DNA of 64,000 nucleotides from Stenotrophomonas sp. Ste86 (GCF_024519465.1 NZ_JALJRW010000010.1:62001-126000); one strand, 5' to 3'; positions 24,874-36,409 are shown, counted from the first letter of the stretch. Notes: generated from the sequence alone by a model not told the origin. Numbers and translations are program-made.

Positions 24874-25980
24874 CTAGCGGTTGGATCGCGCACCTTCCGG
24901 CACGAGGGCTTCATCAAACAGATGGGTCGCCTGCAGGATCGCGGCCGCGTGGGTGTCCTCGCGCGGTACCGTGCCGGTGCACAGCGCAGGCATGACCCGC
25001 CGCCCGGCATCGGTGCAGGTAGCCAGGAAATCGTAATGGCCCACGTCGGGCGCGGTGCGCAGCCCGGCAGACGGGCTCAGCGCGGCGACCACCTCGGCGT
25101 TGGTGACCGGCGGGGCTACCTGGTCCGCATCTCCCGCCAGGATCGACACGGGGTGCCGCACCTTCCGCAGTTGGTCCGGCGGGAAGGCCTGCACGATCGC
25201 CGGGGCCATCAGGAATACCGCGCCGATCCCCGGGATGCCGTGGTTGTCAGCGGACCGCGCCATGTAAGGCGCCAGTGCAGTCGATGCGGCGGCGGCAATG
25301 CGTGCCTCCAGGGTCGTGTCCGGCGATTCCAGCTGCGGCCGGCACACGCCATCGTCGGGTTGTGCGCGGCAGAACGCGATCAGATGCGCCAACTCCACGC
25401 GCGCCCCGGCAGCGGCCAGCGCGGTGAAGCCACCGGCCGAGAAGCCGGCCACGCCCACGCGGCGGGCATCCAGGTGCGGGCCCAGTTGCGGGTCGGCCTG
25501 CACGGCGGTCAGTGCAGCCTTGAGGTCTTCGGCGCGCTCCCAGATCAGGATGCTGCCGGCCAGTGTCATCGGGTCGATGCCGTTGTTGCCGGGGTGATCC
25601 ACCGCGATCACCAGGTAGCCCGCGCGCGCCATCGCGATACCGAACCAGCCCATCATCCGCGCGCTGCCGCCGTTGCCGTGCGACAGCAGCAGGGTGGGCA
25701 GGCGGCCGGAGGCGATTTTGGCATCGGCGGCTGCGCTGCCCACGGCGAACAGCGGTGTATCCGGCGGCCCGATGACGATCGGCTGTTCGCGTGCCTCCGG
25801 CGTGGCCGGATACCACACGGTGTAGCGCAGGGCGTCGCGCCCGGCGGCATCGCGCACTGCCGCGCTGGGCAGGTGGGCCACGCCATGCCGTTCGCCGACA
25901 GGCACCGTCGGCGGCGCGGCAACCGCGGAGGCGCTCACGGCAGCGAGTAGCAGCAACAGCAGTGGCAGGGTCAGGCGCAT
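24874..25980 (-). CDS. Exported dienelactone/PAF-hydrolase-like esterase
   Basis: 368 residues with a signal peptide (PLLLLLLAAVSASAVAA). Alpha/beta hydrolase features: LLLSHGNGGSARM oxyanion loop, nucleophile Ser181 in GFSAGG, acid candidate in LAGDADQV, and His in DVGHYDFL. The pattern resembles the platelet-activating-factor acetylhydrolase/dienelactone hydrolase group. Its start overlaps the end of the AraC-type gene by 10 bases, so the two are one operon. Confidence 0.85.
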   Translation of the reverse strand: MRLTLPLLLLLLAAVSASAVAAPPTVPVGERHGVAHLPSAAVRDAAGRDALRYTVWYPATPEAREQPIVIGPPDTPLFAVGSAAADAKIASGRLPTLLLSHGNGGSARMMGWFGIAMARAGYLVIAVDHPGNNGIDPMTLAGSILIWERAEDLKAALTAVQADPQLGPHLDARRVGVAGFSAGGFTALAAAGARVELAHLIAFCRAQPDDGVCRPQLESPDTTLEARIAAAASTALAPYMARSADNHGIPGIGAVFLMAPAIVQAFPPDQLRKVRHPVSILAGDADQVAPPVTNAEVVAALSPSAGLRTAPDVGHYDFLATCTDAGRRVMPALCTGTVPREDTHAAAILQATHLFDEALVPEGARSNR

Positions 25981-26819
25981 GCGGTGTCTCCGGTGTGTGG
26001 GGTGTCGGCCAGCGGCAGCCAGATCTGCATGCCGCCGTGACCGGTGGTGTCATCGAAGCGCGCGTCGTAGCGCTCCAGTTCGGGCGCGTCGGCCAAGCTG
26101 AGACCCGCCGACGGCAGGTAGTGGTTCAACAGCCAGTACCAGGTCGAGCGGATGGCCGAGATATGCCCGGCATGCCAGGCCACCACGTAGCGCCGCGCGG
26201 GGATGCGGATCGCCTGCCAGCCCGGGGGCAGGTTGGCGAAACCCGGCACCTCGATACCGGCGATGTAGTCGAAGCTGCCTTCCTCGTCGCTGTTGCAGCA
26301 CACGCCGTAGCTGACTGCCGGCGCCCGTGGGCACTGCATCGCCAGCTGCTGCCATTGCGAGGGAATCGACGCCACCGATGCACCGCGATGCCGCGCGCCG
26401 ATGCCGGCGACCAGCAGCGCATCGGCGTCGACGATGTCGGGGGGCTGCACACAGGGCTGGGGCACGTCATCGAGCTTGATCGCCTCGACCAGCGTGATAT
26501 CGCCCAGCCCCTGCGCGCGCACCTGCTCGGGGGTGCGCCCGAACTGCTCGCCGAAAGCACGGGTGAAGGTGGGATGCGAACCATAGCCCGCGCCGAGTGC
26601 GACCTCCAGTATGTCGCTGGCGCCGCCGGCCAATCGTCGCGCCGCCTCGCTCAGGCGGCGGCCGCGCAGGTAGCGCACCAGCGAGGTGCCGGTGCTGGCC
26701 TGGAACAGCCGCGACAGGTGGAACGGCGACAGGCCGACCACGGCGGCGATATCGGCCAGCGCGATCGGCGTGGCGTGGTGGCTTTCGATGTACCACAGGG
26801 CCCTGCGTGCCGCACTCAT
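25971..26819 (-). CDS. AraC-type regulator with GyrI-like effector domain
   Basis: 282 residues. The AraC DNA-binding domain is N-terminal (about 1-105: ALADIAAVVGLSPFHLSRLFQ, GTSLVRYLRGRRLSEAARRL, GYGSHPTFTRAFGEQFG), and residues from about 125 form a GyrI/SOUL-like small-molecule-binding domain. This domain order is typical of the Rob/SoxS-related group. It precedes the esterase gene and likely regulates it and itself. Confidence 0.88.
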   Translation of the reverse strand: MSAARRALWYIESHHATPIALADIAAVVGLSPFHLSRLFQASTGTSLVRYLRGRRLSEAARRLAGGASDILEVALGAGYGSHPTFTRAFGEQFGRTPEQVRAQGLGDITLVEAIKLDDVPQPCVQPPDIVDADALLVAGIGARHRGASVASIPSQWQQLAMQCPRAPAVSYGVCCNSDEEGSFDYIAGIEVPGFANLPPGWQAIRIPARRYVVAWHAGHISAIRSTWYWLLNHYLPSAGLSLADAPELERYDARFDDTTGHGGMQIWLPLADTPHTGDTACA

Positions 26820-26968
26820 GCTGTTCCCTCCCGCTGCACAGGCACGCAGCGTAGCCCAGCGTGGGGACGGGCGCTTGGCCGTTCTTGCTGTGCATCGGTG
26901 CGTGCCAGCCTCGCCGCCAGCGCGGGGAATGCGCGGCAGGCAGCGTCGGCCGAGGTCTCAGGAGGCGC

Positions 26969-27790
26969 TCACGCCGCCCCGCGCAACCACGCTGCGATCG
27001 CTTCGCGCAGGCGTGGATGCGCTGGCACGGTAATGCCGAATGCATCGCGCAGCACCGCCAGAACGGCGTCCACATCGGTCAGCAGCCGGCGCTCGCTGGG
27101 CTGGCCACTGCGGTGCACGGTGTAGACACCGGCGCCGAGCGTTCGCCGCCAGCCGGGGCCGGCCAGCGCTGCCCGCAGTTGCCCGGGGAAGGAGGAGTGT
27201 GGATGGGTGCAGACATACCAGTTGCCCACCACGTGATCGATCGCCGCCTGCGGCTGCAGGTCGAAGCGATACAGCGGCCGCCACGCGCCGTCGATCTCCA
27301 CCTGCAGCAGGTATTGCCCGTCGTGCAGATCGAGCCGGTAGCGCTCATGCGGCGTCGGTTGCGCGAAACGGCTGTCCAGCCGCAGCGGGCCGGTGGGGGT
27401 GTTGCCACCGAAGCCGACATCGACGCTGTAGTCCACCGCCTCGATCCGCACCAGCACCAGCATGTGGGTGCGCGGCGTCGGCGTGTCATCGGTCTGTCCC
27501 ATCACCACCCGCGCGGCGATCGCGCGCGCGTCGAACCCCAGCTGCTGCAGCAACGCCAGGAACAGGCCGTTGAGTTCGTAGCAGTAACCGCCACGGCCGT
27601 CGTGCAGCAGCTTGTGCTGCACGCTGGGCAGATCGATGGCCACGGCATCGCGCAGCAGCGTGGTCAGGGTCTCGAACGGGAATGTGGCGTTGTGCCGGGC
27701 CTGCAGCAGGGCGAGGGTGGCCAGGGTGGGCGGCGGCGGGGCGGCCAAGCCCAGCCGGGCCAGGTAGGCATTGCGGGTGTGCAGGTCCAT
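26969..27790 (-). CDS. nat: Arylamine N-acetyltransferase
   Basis: 273 residues, normal length. Transfers acetyl from acetyl-CoA to aromatic amines and hydrazines. The Cys-His-Asp triad is complete: Cys70 in [10 protein letters not shown], His109 in PRTHMLVLV, Asp124 in VDVGFGG. The ATG at 27790 starts the family-typical N-terminus; the frame runs further upstream without support. Single gene, divergent from the chemoreceptor. Confidence 0.93.
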   Translation of the reverse strand: MDLHTRNAYLARLGLAAPPPPTLATLALLQARHNATFPFETLTTLLRDAVAIDLPSVQHKLLHDGRGGYCYELNGLFLALLQQLGFDARAIAARVVMGQTDDTPTPRTHMLVLVRIEAVDYSVDVGFGGNTPTGPLRLDSRFAQPTPHERYRLDLHDGQYLLQVEIDGAWRPLYRFDLQPQAAIDHVVGNWYVCTHPHSSFPGQLRAALAGPGWRRTLGAGVYTVHRSGQPSERRLLTDVDAVLAVLRDAFGITVPAHPRLREAIAAWLRGAA

Positions 27791-28002
27791 CAATCGGCCA
27801 TCGGGAGGAGGGTGCCGCCACGGTGACGGCTCAACCGCGGTTGAGGTCAAGCGCGCCGATTGTCCGCCTGCCGTCATCTTGCCGTCGTCTGTGCCGGGTA
27901 CAACGGGCACACCGGGCGATGTGGCCGGGCGGCGGGAGAAAAAGGCCTAAAGTCCACGCAACTCCGGCCGATACCGATGCGTCCTTCTGCCTGGAGTGCG
28001 TG

Positions 28003-30564
28003 ATGTCGGTCGTCCCCCACCGCCTGTCTGCGTCGCTTGCCCGCCTGGGCCAACGGCCCCCATTCCATCGCTTCGCACGCGGTATCGCGTCCCTGCGCAG
28101 GCTCAGTGTCGCACGCAAGCTCAAGGCCGCGCTGGTGATCTGCGGCAGCGGTCTGCTGGTGGTGGCACTGGTCTATGCGTGGACCGGCCACAACAGCGAG
28201 CGCGCCGCGTCGACCTTTGCCGCGCACCAGCAGGATGCGGCGCTGGCGGCTGCGTTGGCCACGGAAGTAGCCGACGCCCGTCGGCTGCAGACCCGCTATG
28301 CCACCACCTTCGACGATGCCGACCGCCACGCATTGCAGCAGGCCCAGCAGCAGTTGCAGCTGTCGTTGGCGAAGTTGCAGCGCGATCCCCACGATGCGGG
28401 CACCGTCACGGCCCTGCGCACGCTCGCCGAGCGCGCGCATGCGTTCGCCGACGGCATCACCGCATTGAACGCTCGGGCCGACGAGATGGGCCGTGGCGAT
28501 GCCGGCCTGCGCGCGCAGCTGGATGCCAGCGCCGACGCGGTGAGCACGCTGTTGGGCGACACCGCCCCAGCGGCGCTGACCGCGCACTGGCAGGCGATGC
28601 GCCGCGAGGAGGCCCTGCTACTGCTCACCGGCGATTCGGCGCATGCCGACCGTGCCAGCGAAACCAAGCTGCCGTTCGAGCTGGCGTTGTCCGCGTCGAA
28701 TCTGCCCGCTGCCACGCAGGACGCCCTGCGCAGCGGCATGGACGCCTATCAGGGCGCCTTGCTCGCCTACACGGCCGCCCGCGTCGGCCTGGATGTCGAG
28801 GCCGCCGCGTTGACCGATACCGCCGCGCAGATCGCGCCAGCGCTGCAACAGCTGGCACGCGCGCAGGGTGCGGTACTGGACGTCGCACGTGGCCGCCAGC
28901 AATCGCAGGCCCACGCGATGACGCTGTTGTTCGGCATCACCCTGGCCCTGGTTGCGACGGTGCTGATCGGCAGCCTGCTGTTGGTGCTGCGCGCGGTGCG
29001 CCGCCCGATCGCCGACACCCTGCGTTTTGCCGAAGCCATTGCCGAAGACCGCCTGGACACGGTGCTGACCGTCCACAACCCGCATGATGAGATCGGCCAG
29101 CTGGCCCAGCGGCTGGTGCACATGCAGCAGCGGCTGCGCGAACGTATCGAGGCCGAGCGTGCCACCGCACGCGACAACGCGCGGGCGCGACAGGCGCTGG
29201 ACAGCGCGCAGACCGGGGTGATGGTGCTCGACCCGGACGGCCGGATCAGCCTTCTCAATCATGCGCTGCTGGTGGAACTGGCAGTGCCGGAAGGGCAGTG
29301 GCGCGGGCAACCGGCGCAGACGCTGCATCCGGTATTCACCCGTATCCACGCCGAACTGCACGGCACCGCCTCCACCCAGCACGAGATCGAACATGCCGGC
29401 ACACGCTACCAGCTGGTGGTCACCCCGATCATCGACGGCGGACAGCTGTTGGGTGCGGCGGTGGAGTGGCGCAGCCGCGCCCTGGAAACCACGGTGGAAA
29501 CCGAAGTGGCCGCGCTGGTCGACGCGGCCGCGCAGGGCCAGCTGCACGGCCGCATCGAGACGGAGGGCAAGCAAGGCTTCCTGTTGACCCTGGCGGTCAG
29601 CATCAACCGCCTGCTGGATACCTTCCAGGGCAACCTGTCGGCGTTGCAGGGGCTGCTGTCGGCGCTGGCCCAGGGTGATCTGCGGGTGCGCATGCAGGGG
29701 GAGTTCCAGGGCGTGTTCGCGCACATGCGCGACGATGCCAACGCCACCGTGCAGCAGCTCACCGATATCGTCGGGCGCATCCAGCAGGCCTCGCAGGCCA
29801 TCAACGGTGCGGCGGGAGAAATCGTCGCCGGCAACCAGGAGCTGGCCGGGCGCACCGAGCGCCAGGCCGCGCATCTGGAAGAGACGGCCTCGTCGATGGA
29901 GGAACTCACCGCCACCGTGCGCCAGAACGCCGATGCCGCCCAGCAGGCCAACCAGCTGGCATTGCAGGCGACGGGTATCGCCCAACAGGGCGGGGCATCG
30001 GTAGCGCAGGTGGTGGCCAGCATGCGTGAGATCGCCCAGGCCTCCCATCGCATCGCCGACATCACCAGCGTCATCGACGGGATCGCCTTCCAGACCAACA
30101 TCCTCGCCCTCAACGCCGCCGTGGAAGCGGCGCGTGCCGGCGAGCAGGGCCGCAGCTTCGCGGTGGTGGCCAGCGAAGTACGCCTGTTGGCCCAGCGCAG
30201 TGCCGATGCCGCGCGGCAGATCAAGGGCCTGATCGAGGCCTCGGTGGACACCGTCGCCGCCGGTACCCGCCAGGTCGACCAGGCCGGCGCGACCATGGGC
30301 CAGATCGTCGGCAGCGTGCAGCAGGTCAGCGCGATCATGGCCAGCATCTCGGCCGCCTCGCAGCAGCAGAGCGCCGGCATCGAACAGGTTGGGCAGACGC
30401 TGCTGCAGATGGATGGCAGTACCCAGCAGAACGCCGCGCTGGTGGAAGAAGCCTCGGCCTCGGCACATGCGATGGAACGCCAGGCGGCGCTGTTGTCCGA
30501 GGCGGTGGACGCCTTCGTGGTGGAGCGGTCCGGCACGCGTCGGGTGGCCAGGGCGGCGGCATAG
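28003..30564 (+). CDS. Methyl-accepting chemotaxis protein
   Basis: 853 residues, long for the family. Two membrane spans at about 45-63 and 308-333 enclose a helical periplasmic sensor domain (about 65-305). A HAMP domain follows, then a PAS-like segment (about 405-480), a second HAMP-like region, and the cytoplasmic signalling hairpin with the highly conserved tip [20 protein letters not shown]. Methylation helices flank it. No C-terminal CheR-binding pentapeptide is seen. The ligand is unknown. Confidence 0.93.
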   Translation: MSVVPHRLSASLARLGQRPPFHRFARGIASLRRLSVARKLKAALVICGSGLLVVALVYAWTGHNSERAASTFAAHQQDAALAAALATEVADARRLQTRYATTFDDADRHALQQAQQQLQLSLAKLQRDPHDAGTVTALRTLAERAHAFADGITALNARADEMGRGDAGLRAQLDASADAVSTLLGDTAPAALTAHWQAMRREEALLLLTGDSAHADRASETKLPFELALSASNLPAATQDALRSGMDAYQGALLAYTAARVGLDVEAAALTDTAAQIAPALQQLARAQGAVLDVARGRQQSQAHAMTLLFGITLALVATVLIGSLLLVLRAVRRPIADTLRFAEAIAEDRLDTVLTVHNPHDEIGQLAQRLVHMQQRLRERIEAERATARDNARARQALDSAQTGVMVLDPDGRISLLNHALLVELAVPEGQWRGQPAQTLHPVFTRIHAELHGTASTQHEIEHAGTRYQLVVTPIIDGGQLLGAAVEWRSRALETTVETEVAALVDAAAQGQLHGRIETEGKQGFLLTLAVSINRLLDTFQGNLSALQGLLSALAQGDLRVRMQGEFQGVFAHMRDDANATVQQLTDIVGRIQQASQAINGAAGEIVAGNQELAGRTERQAAHLEETASSMEELTATVRQNADAAQQANQLALQATGIAQQGGASVAQVVASMREIAQASHRIADITSVIDGIAFQTNILALNAAVEAARAGEQGRSFAVVASEVRLLAQRSADAARQIKGLIEASVDTVAAGTRQVDQAGATMGQIVGSVQQVSAIMASISAASQQQSAGIEQVGQTLLQMDGSTQQNAALVEEASASAHAMERQAALLSEAVDAFVVERSGTRRVARAAA

Positions 30565-30625
30565 CACACGCCGCACTCACGTCCCTTCACTGGCCGCTTG
30601 CGCGTGCGCTCACTATCCTGCGTGC

Positions 30626-33259
30626 ATGAGCACCCGTCGCAAGCCCCGCACCTCCGCCGCCACGGACGCCTTCGTGCGCGTCCGTGGTGCCCGCGAACAC
30701 AACCTCAAGGATGTCGATGTCGACATCCCGCGCGATGCGCTGGTGGTGTTCTCCGGCATCTCCGGCTCCGGCAAGTCGTCGCTGGCCTTCGGCACGCTGT
30801 ACGCCGAGGCGCAGCGCCGTTACCTGGAGTCGTTGTCGCCCTACGCGCGCCGGTTGATCGACCAGGTCGGCGTGCCGGACGTGGACGCGATCGAGGGCCT
30901 GCCGCCGGCGGTGGCGCTGCAGCAGCAGCGCGGTACCGCCAGCGTGCGCTCCAGCGTGGGCAGCGTGACCACGTTGTCCAGCCTGCTGCGCATGCTGTAT
31001 TCGCGTGCCGGCACGTATCCGGCCAGGCAGCCGATGCTGTACGCCGAAGACTTCTCGCCCAACACCCCGCAGGGTGCCTGCCCGAACTGCCACGGCCTGG
31101 GCCATGTGTATGAGGTGACCGAGCAGTCGATGGTGCCCGACCCGTCGCTGAGCATCCGCGAACGCGCCATCGCCGCGTGGCCGCCGGCCTGGCATGGACA
31201 GAACCAGCGCGACATCCTGGTCACCCTTGGCTACGACGTCGACATCCCGTGGCGCGACCTGCCCAAGAAGCAGCGCGACTGGATCCTGTTCACCGAAGAG
31301 CAACCGGTGGCGCCGGTGTATCCCGGTTTCACTCCGGCCGAAACCCGCGCCGCGCTGCGCCGCAAGGAAGAGCCGAGCTACATGGGCACCTTCAGCGGTG
31401 CACGCCGCTACGTGCTGCACACCTTCGCCACCACGCAGAGCGCGATGATGAAAAAGCGCGTGGCCCGCTACATGGTCGGCACCGCCTGCCCGGTCTGCGA
31501 CGGCAAACGGCTCAAGCGCGAGGCGCTGTCGGTGACCTTTGCCGGGCTGGATATCGGCGCGCTGTCGCAGCTCTCGCTCAGTGCCATGGCCGATGCGCTG
31601 CGCCCAGCCGCCGAAGGCCGCTTCGATGCGCCCACCACGGCGGCCACCCGTAGCCGCGCGGCCGGTCGCAAGGCGCTGCAGGCGCGCGCGGCTGCCGGTG
31701 GCCCCTCGCACGTGGGCGGCAGCGATGTGCGCCGCACCCCGGATCTGTCCGAAGAAAAGCGCATCGCCGCCCAGCGCATCGCCCACGACCTGGTCGAGCG
31801 CATCGGCACCCTTCAAGACCTGGGCCTGGGCTATCTGTCGATGGACCGCTCCACCCCGACGCTTTCGCCCGGCGAACTGCAGCGCCTGCGCCTGGCCACG
31901 CAGATCCGCTCCAGCCTGTTCGGCGTGGTGTACGTGCTCGATGAGCCCACCGCCGGCCTGCATCCGGCCGATGGCGAGGCGCTGTACCGCGCGCTGGACC
32001 AGCTCAAGGCCGGCGGCAATACGCTGTTCGTGGTCGAGCACGATCTGGAGATGCTGCGGCGGGCGGACTGGCTGGTCGACGTGGGTCCCGGCGCCGGCCA
32101 GCATGGCGGGCAGGTGCTCTACAGCGGCCCGCCCGACGGCCTGCGCACGGTGAAGGCCTCGGTCACCGCGCCGTACCTGTTCGAGACCGGCCGTGGTGAA
32201 CGGCGCACGCCGCGCACGCCCTCGGGCTGGCTCGAACTGCGCGGCATCCACCGCAACAACCTGCATGGCCTGGATGCACGCTTCCCGCTTGGCGCGTTCA
32301 CTGCCGTTACCGGTGTGTCCGGTTCGGGCAAATCCAGTCTGGTCAGCCAGGCACTGGTGGAGCTGGTCGGCGAGCACCTCGGCCACGAGCCGGTGGTGGA
32401 AGAGGTGGACAGCGAGCTGCCGGTGCCCAGCAGCATCGAACGCACCCGTGGCCGCCTGCATGCCGGCGCCAAGGCGATCAAGCGTCTGGTCAACGTCGAC
32501 CAGAAACCGATCGGGCGCACGCCGCGCTCCAACCTCGCCACCTATACCGGGCTGTTCGACCACGTGCGCCGGTTGTTCGCCGCCACGCGGACGGCCAAGG
32601 CACGTCGCTACAGCGCCGGCCGATTCTCGTTCAATGTCGCCCAGGGCCGCTGCGATACCTGCGAAGGCGAAGGCTTCGTGCATGTCGAGCTGTTGTTCAT
32701 GCCCAGTGTCTATGCGCCATGCCCGACCTGCCACGGCCAGCGTTACAACGCCAAGACCCTGGAAGTGGAGTGGAACGGCCGCAACATCGCGCAGGTGTTG
32801 GCGATGACGGTGGAGGAAGCCCTGCTGTTCTTCGCCGAAGAAGCGCCGGTGCAGCGCCCGCTGCAGTTGCTGCGCGATATCGGTCTGGGCTACCTGCGGC
32901 TGGGCCAGCCGGCCACCGAGCTGTCCGGTGGCGAGGCGCAGCGGATCAAGCTGGCCACCGAACTGCAGCGCAGCCAGCACGGTAGCAGCCTGTACGTGCT
33001 GGACGAGCCGACCACCGGCCTGCATCCGGCCGATGTGGACAAGCTGATGGCGCAGTTGCACGGGCTGGTGGATGCCGGCAACACGGTGGTGGTGGTCGAA
33101 CACGATCTGCGCGTGGTCGCCGACGCGGACTGGGTGATTGATGTCGGCCCGGGCGCGGGCGAGCAGGGCGGGACCATCGTCGCCGAAGGCACGCCCGCAC
33201 AGGTCAGCCGCGCCACCACCGGCGCGACCGCACGTTACCTGCGGCGCTGGTTCAAATAA
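30626..33259 (+). CDS. UvrA-like ABC ATPase (UvrA2 class)
   Basis: 877 residues, about 60 shorter than E. coli UvrA. Two ABC modules: Walker [10 protein letters not shown] and GVSGSGKSS, signatures [14 protein letters not shown] and [14 protein letters not shown]. The C-terminal zinc finger is intact (CDTCEGEGF ... [10 protein letters not shown]). The N-terminal zinc module retains only CPNCHGLG and lacks the first Cys pair, and the region after Walker A is too short for the UvrB-binding domain. This is the pattern of UvrA2-type proteins, linked to tolerance of DNA-binding drugs rather than general repair. The start is the ATG at 30626. Confidence 0.9.
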   Translation: MSTRRKPRTSAATDAFVRVRGAREHNLKDVDVDIPRDALVVFSGISGSGKSSLAFGTLYAEAQRRYLESLSPYARRLIDQVGVPDVDAIEGLPPAVALQQQRGTASVRSSVGSVTTLSSLLRMLYSRAGTYPARQPMLYAEDFSPNTPQGACPNCHGLGHVYEVTEQSMVPDPSLSIRERAIAAWPPAWHGQNQRDILVTLGYDVDIPWRDLPKKQRDWILFTEEQPVAPVYPGFTPAETRAALRRKEEPSYMGTFSGARRYVLHTFATTQSAMMKKRVARYMVGTACPVCDGKRLKREALSVTFAGLDIGALSQLSLSAMADALRPAAEGRFDAPTTAATRSRAAGRKALQARAAAGGPSHVGGSDVRRTPDLSEEKRIAAQRIAHDLVERIGTLQDLGLGYLSMDRSTPTLSPGELQRLRLATQIRSSLFGVVYVLDEPTAGLHPADGEALYRALDQLKAGGNTLFVVEHDLEMLRRADWLVDVGPGAGQHGGQVLYSGPPDGLRTVKASVTAPYLFETGRGERRTPRTPSGWLELRGIHRNNLHGLDARFPLGAFTAVTGVSGSGKSSLVSQALVELVGEHLGHEPVVEEVDSELPVPSSIERTRGRLHAGAKAIKRLVNVDQKPIGRTPRSNLATYTGLFDHVRRLFAATRTAKARRYSAGRFSFNVAQGRCDTCEGEGFVHVELLFMPSVYAPCPTCHGQRYNAKTLEVEWNGRNIAQVLAMTVEEALLFFAEEAPVQRPLQLLRDIGLGYLRLGQPATELSGGEAQRIKLATELQRSQHGSSLYVLDEPTTGLHPADVDKLMAQLHGLVDAGNTVVVVEHDLRVVADADWVIDVGPGAGEQGGTIVAEGTPAQVSRATTGATARYLRRWFK

Positions 33260-33286
33260 GGGTCTTCTTCCATCGTTGCTGTGCCT

Positions 33287-33358
33287 TCGTTCGGGTCTGT
33301 CGCGAGCGTGGGGGCCGCGTAACAGCCGGTAGGCCCCTGGCGTAGTGTCCCCCGGCCC
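33287..33358. repeat. Truncated A1 palindromic element
   Basis: The left flank (GTCTGTCGCGAGCGT), the left arm (ending GCCGGTAGGCCCCTGG) and the beginning of the core (GTCCCCCGGCC) of the A1 element are present; the right arm is missing and the left arm has mutations. Lies 27 bases after the uvrA2 stop in the 33260-33482 gap. Confidence 0.7.
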
Positions 33359-33482
33359 AGAAGCTGATGAGAATTGATTTCGTCATTGTTGGGCGTGCCG
33401 CGACAGGGGGCAAGACCCGACCAAACGGTAGCGCGACGCCATGCCTCGCCGCCTCAGCGCCTGCAACGCGCCGCGTTGCCCT

Positions 33483-34040
33483 TCAGTGCCTTGCCCAGGC
33501 CTCAATCTCACCGGCCTGGAAGGGCCCCAGCTTCTGCTTGACGATGCGCCCGTCGGCTCCGACCAGCACCGAGTACGGCAACAACCCCTGCGCATTGCCC
33601 AGACGCACGCTGGCATCGGCCGGGCCGGGCGTATCCAGCATGATCGGGTAGCCCACCGGCACCCGTGTCAAAAAGTCGCGCACGCCATCGGCCGTATCCA
33701 GCGCCAGCCCGACCACCTGCACGCCGTCCGCCGGTTGCCCGGCCGCGAAGGTGGACAGGGCCGGCATTTCTTCCACGCACGGGGCGCACCAGCTGGCCCA
33801 GACGTTGATCAGCAGCGGTCGGCCGCGGAAGCTGGCCAGGTCGATCGTGCGGCCATCGATATCCAGCAGCGCGATGGGTGGCAGGACATCACCGATGGCG
33901 GCCCCTGCCACCACCACGCGCGGTGGCAGCGCCGCCGGCTCGGGCAGCGTGCGGTTGAAGAACCACGCCCCGGTGCCGATCCCGACCAGCGCGGCAAACG
34001 CGGCCACCACCACCGTCTGGCGTGGCGGCCGCAGGCTCAT
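33483..34040 (-). CDS. TlpA-like thioredoxin-fold protein
   Basis: 185 residues, anchored by an N-terminal span (about 8-28) with a periplasmic thioredoxin domain. The redox motif is WCAPC with Cys85 and Cys88 after LLINVWAS, and the cis-Pro loop reads GLLPYSVL. Such proteins reduce disulfides for cytochrome c maturation or related jobs. Its ATG overlaps the dsbD stop (ATGA), so DsbD, encoded immediately upstream, is its likely electron donor. Confidence 0.9.
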   Translation of the reverse strand: MSLRPPRQTVVVAAFAALVGIGTGAWFFNRTLPEPAALPPRVVVAGAAIGDVLPPIALLDIDGRTIDLASFRGRPLLINVWASWCAPCVEEMPALSTFAAGQPADGVQVVGLALDTADGVRDFLTRVPVGYPIMLDTPGPADASVRLGNAQGLLPYSVLVGADGRIVKQKLGPFQAGEIEAWARH

Positions 34041-36409
34041 CGGGCGGTGCGCAGCAGGGCTTCTTCGACGATCGCCTGGGTCAGCACGGTCGGCAGCACG
34101 GTCGGCGGCGCGCCGGGGCCGTACACCACGTACAGCGGCACGCCCACGGCCTTGTGCTCATCCAGGAACGCGGTGATTTCCGGATCGACGTTGGTGTAAT
34201 CGCCGCGCATGTACACCGCATTGGTACGTCGCAGGGTGTCGTGGAAGGCATCGGTGCCCAGCACCGTGCGCTCGTTGGCCTTGCAGGTCACGCACCAGTC
34301 GGCGGTCATGTTGACGAACACCACGCGGTTGTCCTGGCGCAGCCGGTCGAGCATCTGCGGCGAATAGGCCACCACGTTGTCGCTGGCGGCCGCCGCGGCC
34401 TTGGCCGGCGGCACCAGGCGGGTCACGCCCCACACCGGCACCAGCGCGGCCAGCAGCAGCAACAGCGCCAGCAGGCCGCCCACGCGTTGGCTGCGCCAGC
34501 GGCTGCGTTCGAACCACCACAGCGCCAGCGCCAGTACCACCAGCCCACCCAGCACCAGCGTCATCGCGTCCACACCGCGCTGCTTGCCCAGCACCCACAG
34601 CAGCCAGAGCGCGGTGCCGTACATCGGGAAGGCCAGCACGTGCTTGAGCGTTTCCATCCACGCGCCGGGGCGTGGCAGGCGCTTGGCCAGCGAGGGGACG
34701 AAGCCGATCAGCAGGAACGGCAACGCCAGGCCCAGGCCGAGCGCCAGGAACACCAGGATCGCCGGGAGCGTACTGGCGGTGAATGCGTACGCCAGCGGTA
34801 GGCCCATGAACGGGGCCACGCACGGGCTGGCCACCACGCAGGCCAGCACGCCGGTGAAGAAATCGCCGACCGGACCGCTGCGCGAGGCCAGCGACTGGCC
34901 GATGCCGCCCAGGCTGCCGCCCAGGGTGAACACCCCCGACAGGCTCAGGCCGACGGTGAACATCAGGTACACCAGCGCGGCGATGAACCACGGGTGCTGC
35001 AGCTGGAAGCCCCAGCCCGCAGCCTGGCCGGCGGCACGCAGGGCCAGCACCAGCGCGCCGATCGCGGCGAAGGCCACCAGCACGCCGGCGGTGTACCAGA
35101 GCGCATGGCTGCGCGCGCGCTGGCGGCTTTCACCGCTCTGCGCCACGCCGAGCACCTTCAACGACAGGATCGGCAGCACGCACGGCATCAGGTTGAGGAT
35201 CAGCCCGCCCACCAGCGCCAGCAGCAGCGCGCCGATCAGCGTGGTCGGCGCGGCATCGTCGCCCGGCGGTCGGGTGCGCTGCGCGTTGTCGGCGCTGGCA
35301 TCGGGCCTGCCGACGGTGGTGGTCGCATCGGTGGCCGGGGCGTTCGGGCGGATCAGCATCGGCTGGGTAGCCAGGCCGGCGCTGTCGCGTTCACGTGCCT
35401 GTGCGCGCTTGTCCTTGCCCGGCAGCGGGGCGATCACTTCATTGGTGTGCGCCGCCTCGCCCGCAGTGGCGTTGACCTTGCCCGCCGGCAGCGACAGCTT
35501 CACCCGGCGGGTCATCGGCGGATAGCAGATGCCGTCGGTCTGGCAGCCCTGGAAGGTGATCACCAGGGTGGTGTCCTGGGCGTCGGCGCGACTGCGGCGC
35601 AGCGGCAGCTTGACGTCGACCTGGTCGAAATACACCGCCACATCGCCGAAGTGCTCGTCGCGGTGCGACTTGGCCGCCGGCCACAGCGGCTTGTCGGGGC
35701 GGATGCCGTTGGCGCCTTCCAACTTCAGCGAGGTGCGATCGCGGTACAGGTAATAGCCCGGTGCCGGGCTGAAACGCAGCAGCACGGTAGTGCCATCGTC
35801 GACGATCGCATCGAAGCCGAACGCGCGCTCGGACGGCAGCGGCAGTGACTGGCTGCTGCTGGTGCCGGGCAGGCGCAGGCCGCTGCCGGTGTTGCCGGCC
35901 AGCGGGTTGTTGAACGGCGAGGGCGCGGTCAGTGCGGGCGCGGTCGCGGCCGATGCCGAGGCAGCACCGGCGGTGCCGCCGGGCAGTTTCACCTTCACGC
36001 TGCGCTTCTGCGGCGGATAGCACACGCCGGCATCGGCGCAGCCCTGGTAACGGATCTCCAGCGTCACCGTGTCGGTGCCGTCCTCGGCCTTGCCCGGCAA
36101 TACGGCGGTCAGCCGCTCGCGGTAGGTTTCCACCTCGCCGAAGAAATCGTCGTGGTGCTTCTTGCCGGCGGGCATCTGCAGCGCCTCGGCGCTGAAGCCG
36201 GCGTCGGGCTTGACCGTGGTGCGGTGGCGATACAGGTAGTAGCCCGGGGCGATCTTCCAGCTGACCTCGATGCGGTCGCGATCACGCGCCTGCGCGGTCA
36301 GCCCGAACGCCTCGTCCACCGGCAGCAGGTCTTTCTCGCTGACGGCCAGCGCCGGCAGGGCCACCACGAACAACGCGCACAGCGCGGCAACACGACGAAA
36401 CAGCGTCAT
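34037..36409 (-). CDS. dsbD: Thiol:disulfide interchange protein DsbD, two alpha domains
   Basis: 790 residues against about 565 in E. coli. Passes electrons from cytoplasmic thioredoxin across the inner membrane to periplasmic thiol proteins. The periplasmic alpha domain occurs twice: YQGCADAGVCYPP and FQGCQTDGICYPP each keep both redox cysteines, each preceded by APGYYLYR. The membrane beta domain has NLMPCVLPI and VVASPCVAPF; the C-terminal gamma domain has TADWCVTCKANE. A signal peptide begins at the ATG at 36409, which overlaps the cutA stop. Confidence 0.95.
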   Translation of the reverse strand: MTLFRRVAALCALFVVALPALAVSEKDLLPVDEAFGLTAQARDRDRIEVSWKIAPGYYLYRHRTTVKPDAGFSAEALQMPAGKKHHDDFFGEVETYRERLTAVLPGKAEDGTDTVTLEIRYQGCADAGVCYPPQKRSVKVKLPGGTAGAASASAATAPALTAPSPFNNPLAGNTGSGLRLPGTSSSQSLPLPSERAFGFDAIVDDGTTVLLRFSPAPGYYLYRDRTSLKLEGANGIRPDKPLWPAAKSHRDEHFGDVAVYFDQVDVKLPLRRSRADAQDTTLVITFQGCQTDGICYPPMTRRVKLSLPAGKVNATAGEAAHTNEVIAPLPGKDKRAQARERDSAGLATQPMLIRPNAPATDATTTVGRPDASADNAQRTRPPGDDAAPTTLIGALLLALVGGLILNLMPCVLPILSLKVLGVAQSGESRQRARSHALWYTAGVLVAFAAIGALVLALRAAGQAAGWGFQLQHPWFIAALVYLMFTVGLSLSGVFTLGGSLGGIGQSLASRSGPVGDFFTGVLACVVASPCVAPFMGLPLAYAFTASTLPAILVFLALGLGLALPFLLIGFVPSLAKRLPRPGAWMETLKHVLAFPMYGTALWLLWVLGKQRGVDAMTLVLGGLVVLALALWWFERSRWRSQRVGGLLALLLLLAALVPVWGVTRLVPPAKAAAAASDNVVAYSPQMLDRLRQDNRVVFVNMTADWCVTCKANERTVLGTDAFHDTLRRTNAVYMRGDYTNVDPEITAFLDEHKAVGVPLYVVYGPGAPPTVLPTVLTQAIVEEALLRTAR

